The position numbers and the translations under genes are program-made. A stretch of 29,881 nucleotides of DNA, taken from positions 1-29,881 of the forward strand of contig JBJEJI010000081.1 of assembly GCA_051877895.1 (NCBI GenBank), written 5' to 3'. The stretch comes from UBA3775 sp051877895 (GTDB taxonomy: Bacteria; Bacillota; Clostridia; Lachnospirales; Lachnospiraceae). The notes beneath the pieces were generated by a model. The model was not told the DNA's origin and searched no databases. It saw nothing but the letters and a program-made list of their open reading frames with translations. Shown piece after piece: positions 1 to 5,585 of the stretch. The stretch's first letter is position 1. Each line of letters opens with the position of its first letter.

Positions 1-150
1 TTGTCTTGGAAATTTCAAGGTTGTTTCACTATTAAGTTTTCAATGTTCGATTTTGCCTTTCGGCTACCCTTCAACACGTTTAACCATGTCGCAAGCCCTT
101 AATTTACTGGGCTTTCAGGTTTTTACTTTTGACCCGTTTCCGCGTCAGCA
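1..150 (-). other. Leader of an rRNA operon (gene off the left edge)
   Basis: Read on the minus strand, the transcript from the strong promoter at 157-185 carries a boxA-like stretch, GAACATTGAAAACT, near 40-55, followed by AGTGAAACAACC. Very similar words occur in 16S leaders and 16S-23S spacers of Clostridia, where they serve antitermination and RNase III processing. No mature 16S sequence is reached before position 1. That this leads into 16S rRNA is inference from these motifs and the promoter strength. Confidence 0.6.
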
Positions 151-156
151 AGTGGT

Positions 157-185
157 ATTATAGCACCATGCCTACCCATTGTCAA
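157..185 (-). promoter_or_regulatory. rRNA-type sigma-A promoter
   Basis: On the minus strand a perfect TTGACA (180-185) is separated by exactly 17 bp from a perfect TATAAT (157-162). The DNA upstream (186-230) is A/T-rich with A and T runs, like an UP element. Perfect consensus plus an UP-like tract is characteristic of rRNA promoters in Firmicutes. Transcription would run leftward off the window, so the gene itself is not visible. A strong tRNA operon is the main alternative. Confidence 0.85.
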
Positions 186-283
186 CAGCTTTTTTAAAAA
201 AATTTTCGAGGCAATTTTTCCCTTTTTGACAAACTACAACTTATAGTTTTTAACTCTTACAACAATAACTATATCATGTGTAA

Positions 284-397
284 TCATGAATAAAGAAATT
301 TATCCGCGCCATCTATATCCTTTACAAATTCTATTCCCCGGCTCATAAATTCAAGAATTGTATGATTCTTATACAATCTTCTAAAATATTCCATCAT
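284..397 (-). CDS. Possible 37-residue small protein or gene remnant
   Basis: A short open frame begins with a double ATG at 397/394 and ends at TGA 284-286. It has an AAGG ribosome site (405-408) with seven bases of spacing. The product starts MMEYFRRLYKNH, contains FMSRGIEFVKDIDG and ends FLYS. It has no hydrophobic segment and no motif I recognise. The composition looks protein-like rather than random, so it may be a small protein or a remnant of a larger gene. It lies about 100 bp upstream of the rRNA-type promoter on the same strand. No promoter could be assigned, and chance is a real alternative. Confidence 0.3.
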   Translation of the reverse strand: MMEYFRRLYKNHTILEFMSRGIEFVKDIDGADKFLYS

Positions 398-497
398 ATT
401 TTTACCTTAATAACACATTTCATAATAATGTTTGTGTGCCGGGTATGCACTGACACAGTATTGTTTTAATTCTGACCTCCGCCCTTTCCTTTTTTTC

Positions 498-597
498 GGC
501 CCAGATTTCTATTTGTTCAGTTGGGGCCTGAATCGGACCACTCTTTTTACGGCCTGAATTTCTATTTATTAAATCGGGGCCTGAATCAGTGATTTCA
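498..597. repeat. Short imperfect tandem array, 26-27 bp period
   Basis: The word GGCCTGAAT, or the variant GGCCCAGAT, begins at 498, 525, 551 and 578, so the spacing is 27, 26 and 27 bp. Units 1 and 3 share TTTCTATTT after the word, and units 2 and 4 share GGGGCCTGAATC. The array can therefore also be read as two 53-bp units. It lies in a stretch without a convincing gene. The conserved core is too short for CRISPR repeats. Confidence 0.6.
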
Positions 598-601
598 CAA
601 A

Positions 602-633
602 ACCACCCGCCCACTTTATAATGGGCGGGTGGT
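602..633 (-). terminator. Strong GC hairpin, possible terminator of the cvpA operon
   Basis: A perfect 12-bp stem (602-613 with 622-633, ACCACCCGCCCA and its complement) encloses an 8-nt loop. On the minus strand the stem is followed by only four T residues, so it is a weak classical terminator. On the plus strand the flank is TCTGATTTTT. It lies 137 bp beyond the cvpA stop. It could equally be an RNA-stabilising hairpin at the 3' end of that mRNA. Confidence 0.45.
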
Positions 634-769
634 CTGATTTTTAAATCTTTACAAAACAGTATCGGTAATACGGACTGCCAACTGTCTGAAGCCGGCAGGT
701 TTGAGGCAACTTTATTTGAATTTATTCCTGACGACATTTACTGAAAAACATGGCATTTAATCTTCAGTC

Positions 770-1264
770 TCATATCTGTATTTCAAGTCCTTCCCACAAA
801 TGTTCCTGGAGAATGAGGTCAATTATGTTATTTTCATAGAGTGGCAGTAAAAATTCCGAATCATTTATCATTTCAAGAAGATTTGCTGCGGTAGGATTAT
901 TTGCTAACACTGTAACAACTGCCATAAAAATCCATACACATAAAAGTCCAAGCAGTGCTCCAAGTATTGCTCCACCCAGACGGTTCATGGTAGATATTAC
1001 CGGAAGGTGTGCAAGAATATTCAAAGATATCATCACTACTACCGCAGCTATATATACCATTAAAAATACAACAAGAAAGCAGATTGCCTGGGCTGCCGGA
1101 GTTTTAAATGCCACCGCCCCCAGAAGCTTTGTTACCAAAAACGAAGAGATGGTAGACAGAAAAAGTGCCGCAATACCGAACACACAACGGATTAATCCGC
1201 AGAACATTCCGGCAAGTACCATCAAAAGTAAAAAGACAATTATTCCGATTTCTAATTCATTCAT
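770..1264 (-). CDS. CvpA family membrane protein
   Basis: The product is a 164-residue, very hydrophobic protein with about four membrane segments: roughly residues 5-23, 28-48, 62-85 and 103-125. This layout and length fit the CvpA (colicin V production) family. In many bacteria its members are inner-membrane proteins linked to envelope stress and colony or biofilm traits. The start at 1264 is chosen because GGAGG sits eight bases upstream; an in-frame start at 1318 lacks a site. It is the last gene of a three-gene operon, 56 bp behind the DUF5711 gene. The family call rests on topology and the GMFCGLIRCVFG segment. The biochemical role of the family is unsettled. Confidence 0.75.
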   Translation of the reverse strand: MNELEIGIIVFLLLMVLAGMFCGLIRCVFGIAALFLSTISSFLVTKLLGAVAFKTPAAQAICFLVVFLMVYIAAVVVMISLNILAHLPVISTMNRLGGAILGALLGLLCVWIFMAVVTVLANNPTAANLLEMINDSEFLLPLYENNIIDLILQEHLWEGLEIQI

Positions 1265-1320
1265 CTGATTCCTCCGTTCCAAAGCAGTCGTTTCAGAGAC
1301 CGGGCCACAACCCTGCATTT

Positions 1321-2463
1321 TTATGAATCACTTTCCTTACTCTGCTCTAAATATATCGTTTGTAGAGACTTTTCACCAACTATCATATAGGTTCTCTTAT
1401 TATCCACAGGATATATTTTATTTATATCCATGGTCAGAGTAATCTTAGCCTTATCGTTGCCACCGATTCTTACGATATAAAGGGAGGTCCCACCGTAGAA
1501 AATCATATCCGAGCCGCTTACCATGAAATGCTCATAACTTTCTGTCAGCTCTTTAGTGGCTTTATTGTTGCCTTTCAAGTCATAAACATATGCAGTTTCC
1601 CCGCCCTGTTCGTTGGTTGTCACCACTCCGATGTATTCATCACTGACGGTTACACTTTTTATTGAACTGCTGATATTTATAGCTGCTCCTTCTTCTTCAT
1701 ATTCTTCCATGGCAAATATATTAATACCTTTGTCGGAAAATGCCACAACTGTATCATTACCTGCAAATTCCACATCTGCAACTAAACGGTCTTCATAAAG
1801 CTTTAAACCTACCAGACGGTCTACATAATTAGAGCCCACTTCTCCAAAATTGTAGAAGGTCAGCTGGTTAACAAGCTGGTTTTGTTCAAAAGAAGCATAG
1901 CTGGTTACCAACTTGGTGCCGTCCCTTGATAAATCCATTGCAATCGGGATACCATCCTCATCTGTGGTGGTCATCATATCAACAATTTTGGTTCCATCTA
2001 TTTTATATACTGTAATATAATCCTTGGTTCCGTCATCCATCCATACGGCAGTCACACCGTTGCCTGCCACGGAAACATACTTAATGCTATGTTCTGTAGT
2101 AATCTGATAAACCTTGCCTGTTCCGTCAAGGATATACAGATTTACGGAGCCTTCATCCGCAACTGCTGCATAGCTTCCGCATGCATCGCCGATTGGATTG
2201 CTCATTTCATAAGAAACATTCCAGAGTTCTTTTCCTGTACTGTCATAAGAAGAAACGCCGTCTCTTGTATAGCGGATTATTCCTTCATCTCCAAGCATGA
2301 AGGACGCATCTGTGTTTCCAGGCATTTCAAATTCGTTTTTAACGGTATATCTGGTGTAGGTTTTTCCTCTGTGTTTAAAAATCCACACTCCGACTGTTGC
2401 AAGACAGATAACAGCCAGAACCGCTACAGAAATAATTATTATTTTCTTTATGTTTTTTTTCAT
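1321..2463 (-). CDS. DUF5711 family membrane-anchored beta-propeller-like protein
   Basis: This 380-residue protein has a basic N-terminus, one transmembrane helix at about residues 7-28, and a long extracytoplasmic region rich in short beta-strand repeats of the type YDLKGN and VYKIDGTKI. Those repeats suggest a propeller fold. It matches my memory of DUF5711, a Clostridia family of unknown function. GAAAGGG lies upstream of the ATG with acceptable spacing. Its neighbours are a membrane-tethered MPN-like protein upstream and CvpA downstream, all in the same direction, which suggests a joint envelope role. No catalytic residues can be recognised, and a binding or scaffold role is only inference. 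Confidence 0.7.
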   Translation of the reverse strand: MKKNIKKIIIISVAVLAVICLATVGVWIFKHRGKTYTRYTVKNEFEMPGNTDASFMLGDEGIIRYTRDGVSSYDSTGKELWNVSYEMSNPIGDACGSYAAVADEGSVNLYILDGTGKVYQITTEHSIKYVSVAGNGVTAVWMDDGTKDYITVYKIDGTKIVDMMTTTDEDGIPIAMDLSRDGTKLVTSYASFEQNQLVNQLTFYNFGEVGSNYVDRLVGLKLYEDRLVADVEFAGNDTVVAFSDKGINIFAMEEYEEEGAAINISSSIKSVTVSDEYIGVVTTNEQGGETAYVYDLKGNNKATKELTESYEHFMVSGSDMIFYGGTSLYIVRIGGNDKAKITLTMDINKIYPVDNKRTYMIVGEKSLQTIYLEQSKESDS

Positions 2464-2590
2464 GGGTACATGGCCCTTTCTGCTTTCTCATCAGACATAA
2501 TATTCTCACTTCATGGCAATATTCCAAAAACGTATTGCCATGATGCTCATTATAGCATATATTTTCTGTTTTGCAAACAATTCCCTGTCT

Positions 2591-3472
2591 TCAACCTCCA
2601 TCTCCAAAGCAGTATCTGATAAAATCTTTTACATATGCCACAGTATCATTAAAATTTGTATAGTAATAAGTTTTAAATGCAATCAGCATCCCGGCCAGAA
2701 TGACAGCCAGCAGTCCTGTTATGAGAATACTTACCCCAAGAGAAACACTGAAATTTTCCCGACCCTTATCCTTTATTTTAGATGGCAGGCTTATTATCCG
2801 CTGTCTGAAGCCTTCACTTTCAACAGTATTTATTGCCCCTGAATTTTTGCTGCCGGATTTTATTTTATTTGTTGAAGCCCCTCCACATTCATGAGCCCTG
2901 CTGAATATAGGTGCAATTATATCCTTAAATTTCAGCGGTTCCGTGGTTTTTCCCATATGAGCAAGCAAATATTCCTGCATTTCTGTGTTCTTATCATAAT
3001 ATACCACATAGCCTCTGTGTTTTCTGAAGCCGTCCTCCTCATAGCTGTACACCTCCGGCTCGTCCATGTCGGCTCCGGGTAGCACAAGAATTCCGTATTG
3101 TTCCCCCAAAAGTTCTTCATGTATGTCCATAAGCCTTGCATAATCCGTTTTGCCGGTTTTTTCCTTATTATAAAACCAGCCCACCGGTTCTAAATCCGGG
3201 AAGAATTCCAAATTAATAACTTCTATTTCCCTTTTTAACACATCCCCGGAAACTCCCCAATCTGAAAGTGCTGCGGCTCCGCCTATATCAATTTCCATCC
3301 GTTTTCCATCAGTTTTATATTTGCCATAGAGTATTTCTATATTTCCCTTGCCCCGTACATCCTGGGACACCCTTGCAATGTAGCTTTTCACATAATCCTC
3401 GATGTATATCCTGCAGTCTTTCTCCGGTTTCCCGATTATACGGTTGCTCCTTGGAACATTAATACTCTCCAT
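2591..3472 (-). CDS. Membrane-tethered protein with a degenerate MPN (JAB/Mov34)-like domain
   Basis: The gene encodes 293 residues. Residues about 21-145 follow the MPN fold pattern: a first segment RIYIEDYVKSYI, then IEILYGKYKTDGKRMEIDIG (MPN strand pair), then EPVGWFYNKEKTG where active enzymes have GWYHSHP, then YARLMDIHEELL and YGILVLPG. The metal-binding HxHx7SxxD motif is absent, so peptidase activity is not expected. A linker rich in K, S and G (about 195-240) leads to one membrane helix at 243-266 and a short C-terminal tail. GGAGGG precedes the ATG at 3472. It is first in an operon with the DUF5711 and cvpA genes. The fold assignment is my own alignment by eye. Confidence 0.6.
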   Translation of the reverse strand: MESINVPRSNRIIGKPEKDCRIYIEDYVKSYIARVSQDVRGKGNIEILYGKYKTDGKRMEIDIGGAAALSDWGVSGDVLKREIEVINLEFFPDLEPVGWFYNKEKTGKTDYARLMDIHEELLGEQYGILVLPGADMDEPEVYSYEEDGFRKHRGYVVYYDKNTEMQEYLLAHMGKTTEPLKFKDIIAPIFSRAHECGGASTNKIKSGSKNSGAINTVESEGFRQRIISLPSKIKDKGRENFSVSLGVSILITGLLAVILAGMLIAFKTYYYTNFNDTVAYVKDFIRYCFGDGG

Positions 3473-3685
3473 ACACCCTCCGCCATTATGTATTCATGCA
3501 ACTACTATATCACATCTTTTACAGACGGCTTTGTGGATTCTTCTTCTTATGGTAATTTTCGTGTGACATTATTTTGGAATATACTTCTTCTCCCATTTTG
3601 TTTTTACAATTATCTTTTCCCTTCCGTAAAAGAATACAGATTATGCATTTGGGAGTATATTCTTTTTTATTTATGACAATACTAT
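3473..3685. other. Divergent intergenic region
   Basis: This is the left half of the 363-bp spacer between the leftward MPN-like operon and yyaC. On the minus strand TGATATAGT (extended -10 type) lies about 30 bp upstream of the 3472 start and may drive that operon; no good -35 accompanies it. No convincing sigma-F or sigma-G promoter for yyaC was found. The right half of the spacer is the structured element at 3686-3816. Confidence 0.4.
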
Positions 3686-3816
3686 AAAAAACCAAGGCAG
3701 TACACTGCCTTCAGGCAGTGAGCCTGACTTACACGAGACAGGGTGTAAGCCCTGTGCCGTGTAGGGCACGAAGTGCCGGTTTTTTAACGAGCAAAAAGCG
3801 TAGTGTTTGCGAGTTT
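3686..3816 (+). repeat. Structured element with nested and alternative hairpins
   Basis: The outer stem AAAAAACC (3686-3693) pairs with GGTTTTTT (3778-3785). Inside are GGCAGT-ac-ACTGCC (3696-3709), CAGGC-N5-GCCTG (3712-3726), CTTACAC-N8-GTGTAAG (3728-3749), ACAGGG-N6-CCCTGT (3738-3755) and GGCAC-gaa-GTGCC (3765-3777). The third and fourth stems overlap, so they exclude each other. GTGCC at 3754-3758 can also pair with GGCAC at 3765-3769, competing with the last hairpin, which itself precedes GG and six T residues as in a terminator. The tail 3765-3816 recurs inverted at 19995-20045. It may be a mobile REP-like element, or an attenuating leader for yyaC. Confidence 0.65.
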
Positions 3817-3835
3817 AACAAATTTAGGAAAGCGA

Positions 3836-4399
3836 GTGAAAGTTATCAGCCAGGAAAATGTTTACTATTTTAATCCCTCCACGCCATATGCAGTAGAATC
3901 TTTTTCAGAGTGTCTCAGGGGATTAATTGATAAAAACAGGAAGCGGGGGCAAAAGCTTGTAATTTTATGCATCGGAACCGACAGGGTTATGGGAGACTGT
4001 CTGGGACCGCTTTTAGGCTACAGACTGAAGAAAACCGGATGCTCAGGGATTATTTATGGGGATTTAGATTCTCCGGTTCACGCCAAAAACATTCCGGATG
4101 TGGTAAAAGAGATAAAGAAAAAGCATCCACGGGCATTTATTATTGCCATAGATGCTTCTTTGGGGACACAGTCCCATATTGGTTATATTACTCTTGGTGT
4201 GGGCTCTTTAAGGCCCGGTGCGGGAGTTGGTAAAAAACTGCCCAAGGTAGGAAATCTGTATATTACCGGCATCGTTAATTGCCTGTCGCCTTCCCACGAA
4301 TCACTTTTAAACGATACTCGTCTGAACGTTGTAATGAGTCTTGCGGACACAATTTATGAGGGAATTCAAAATGCAGATTTATTTTCCTCGGCAAAATAA
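3836..4399 (+). CDS. yyaC: Spore protein YyaC (DUF1256), GPR-protease-like fold
   Basis: The product (187 residues from this start) matches the DUF1256/YyaC family of forespore proteins related in fold to the GPR spore protease. Diagnostic stretches are LVILCIGTDRVMGDCLGPLLG, with conserved Asp residues, then GDLDSPVHAKNI, IIAIDASLG and GVGKKLPKVGN. I prefer the GTG at 3836 because AGGAAAG lies just upstream. An earlier in-frame GTG at 3803 has no ribosome site and falls inside the repeat element. In Bacillus the family is expressed in the forespore, and its substrate is not settled. The gene converges on recR with only 10 bp between the stop codons. Confidence 0.85.
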   Translation: MKVISQENVYYFNPSTPYAVESFSECLRGLIDKNRKRGQKLVILCIGTDRVMGDCLGPLLGYRLKKTGCSGIIYGDLDSPVHAKNIPDVVKEIKKKHPRAFIIAIDASLGTQSHIGYITLGVGSLRPGAGVGKKLPKVGNLYITGIVNCLSPSHESLLNDTRLNVVMSLADTIYEGIQNADLFSSAK

Positions 4400-4409
4400 C
4401 CGTCTGGTA

Positions 4410-5006
4410 TTATAAAGTAACTCTACCCTCAAGTGCTCTCAGCAGTGTGACCTCATCAATATATTCCAGATCCCCGCCAACAGGCACCCCGCTGGCAATT
4501 CTGCTCACCTTTATTCCGGTAGGCTTTACCAGCTTTGAAATATACATGGCAGTAGCTTCTCCTTCAAGGCTGGAATTTGTGGCAATAATAAGCTCATCCA
4601 CTTCCCCTTCCAGACGCATAATCAGTTCTTTCAGTTTTATATCTGCCGGTCCGATGCCAAGCATTGGTGAAATCGCTCCGTGAAGCACATGATATACACC
4701 TTCATATTTGCCTGTTTTTTCATAGGCCGCCAGATCTCTGGGATTTTCTACCACCATTATCTGTTTTTTATTTCTTTTATCACTGCTGCAAATCGGACAA
4801 AGCTCCCCATCAGTCAGATTAAAACATTTACTACAATAGCATACTTTCTCGCGGGCTGTAGTTATGGTATCTGTCAAATTTTTCACCTGGTCCTTTGGCA
4901 TATTTATGATGTGATATGCCAGCCTGGCCGCAGATTTATTTCCTATCCCAGGCAGGCGTCCCAGTTCTTCAACTAATTTTCCGATATATTCGCTGTAATA
5001 ATTCAA
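4410..5006 (-). CDS. recR: Recombination mediator protein RecR
   Basis: RecR works with RecO and RecF to load RecA on gapped DNA. All its parts are visible: a helix-hairpin-helix with LPGIGNKSA at about residues 18-26, a zinc finger with CSKC (58-61) and CPIC (70-73), a Toprim domain starting IMVVENPRDLAA, and the C-terminal GVPVGGDLEYIDEVTL segment. I place the start at the TTG at 5006, because AGGAG lies seven bases upstream and the resulting 198 residues equal the usual RecR length; an in-frame ATG at 5048 lies inside a hairpin and would add 14 atypical residues. It is the last gene of the dnaX-ybaB-recR operon. Confidence 0.95.
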   Translation of the reverse strand: MNYYSEYIGKLVEELGRLPGIGNKSAARLAYHIINMPKDQVKNLTDTITTAREKVCYCSKCFNLTDGELCPICSSDKRNKKQIMVVENPRDLAAYEKTGKYEGVYHVLHGAISPMLGIGPADIKLKELIMRLEGEVDELIIATNSSLEGEATAMYISKLVKPTGIKVSRIASGVPVGGDLEYIDEVTLLRALEGRVTL

Positions 5007-5024
5007 AGCTGTTCTCCTGCTCTG

Positions 5025-5052
5025 TAAATTGAAATAGGCGCATTTCAATTTA
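5025..5052 (-). promoter_or_regulatory. Perfect hairpin in the recR leader
   Basis: An 11-bp perfect inverted repeat (5025-5035 with 5042-5052, minus strand TAAATTGAAAT then its complement) closes a 6-nt loop AGGCGC. It ends about nine bases upstream of the recR Shine-Dalgarno site. It is not followed by T residues, so it is not a terminator. Possible roles are mRNA stability, RNase processing between ybaB and recR, or translational control. Confidence 0.5.
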
Positions 5053-5055
5053 TAC

Positions 5056-5109
5056 TTCTGCTTTATTACTTTATTCTGCTTTATCTGCTTTATTTTATAA
5101 CTTTATTTT
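5056..5109. repeat. AT-rich short direct repeats before recR
   Basis: The plus strand shows TCTGCTTTAT three times (near 5058, 5075 and 5084), interspersed with ACTTTAT and ATTTTAT. The stretch lies in the 150-bp spacer between ybaB and recR. It looks like slippage-derived simple sequence. Confidence 0.5.
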
Positions 5110-5111
5110 AT

Positions 5112-5146
5112 ATAAAAACCCGGACAAAGCAGATAACGCAGGTTTT
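5112..5146 (-). terminator. Possible weak attenuator between ybaB and recR
   Basis: On the minus strand AAAACC (5141-5146 complement) pairs with GGTTTT (5115-5120 complement), and TTTATATAAAA follows. The stem is only about six pairs with a long loop, so any termination would be partial and would lower recR relative to dnaX and ybaB. Confidence 0.3.
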
Positions 5147-5157
5147 GATGTTACTGT

Positions 5158-5496
5158 TTAGAATGGAAATCCGGAGAGTCCACCGGTAAGCTGACCCATT
5201 ACAGCCTGCTGCTCTTCTTCCATATTTTTCCAAGCCTCGTTTACTGCAGCCATAATTAAATCCTGGAGCATTTCGATATCATCAGGATCTACAACTTCCG
5301 GAGCGATTGTTACGGATGTAACCTGCTTTTCGCCGGAAACCTTTACCTTAACGGCTCCGCCACCTACAGTAGCTTCCCATTCTTTATTTGCAAGCTCTGC
5401 CTGCTTTTCCTCCATCTGTCTCTGCATTCTCTGAGCCTGTTTCATAAGATTATTCATGTTGCCCGGCATTGCACCGTAGCCGCCTCTTTTTGCCAT
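5158..5496 (-). CDS. YbaB/EbfC family nucleoid-associated protein
   Basis: This is a small 112-residue protein of the YbaB/EbfC family, which forms dimers that bind DNA. The N-terminus is glycine- and methionine-rich (MAKRGGYGAMPG), followed by a long charged helix (NNLMKQAQRMQRQMEEKQAEL), the beta-sheet stretch ATVGGGAVKVKVSG, and a C-terminal helical region ending in a methionine/glycine-rich tail. The start at 5496 follows GGAGG by eight bases; the upstream in-frame ATG at 5511 overlaps that site. Its position between dnaX and recR is the conserved arrangement across bacteria and supports the call. Confidence 0.93.
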   Translation of the reverse strand: MAKRGGYGAMPGNMNNLMKQAQRMQRQMEEKQAELANKEWEATVGGGAVKVKVSGEKQVTSVTIAPEVVDPDDIEMLQDLIMAAVNEAWKNMEEEQQAVMGQLTGGLSGFPF

Positions 5497-5585
5497 TTTG
5501 TTATCCTCCATATAATGTTATTAAATTTTTATTCATAGCTGCATCAACACCTCTATGTCCACGCATGCAAAATCGGAATCAGCAT

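Larger units (their letters stand above)
398..769. other. Gene-poor spacer
   Basis: Apart from the 26-27 bp repeats and the 12-bp hairpin, I see no supported gene here. A 105-codon open frame on the minus strand (420-737) runs straight through both the repeats and the hairpin, has no good ribosome site and reads as low-information sequence, so it is not called. Confidence 0.6.

Noticed and set aside
498..597. CRISPR array
   Set aside because: Only about nine bases are conserved per 26-27 bp unit, with no distinct repeat and spacer parts and no cas genes.
420..737. 105-codon open frame on the minus strand
   Set aside because: It crosses the 26-27 bp repeats and the perfect hairpin, has no convincing ribosome site and no recognisable protein features.
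3686..3816. Integron attC site or a known riboswitch class
   Set aside because: No integrase or cassette structure is nearby and I cannot match the conserved core of any riboswitch I know; the dispersed inverted copy fits a repeat better.
3803..3835. Upstream GTG start for yyaC, adding 11 residues
   Set aside because: No ribosome site, and the codons fall in the repeat element; the GTG at 3836 has AGGAAAG before it.
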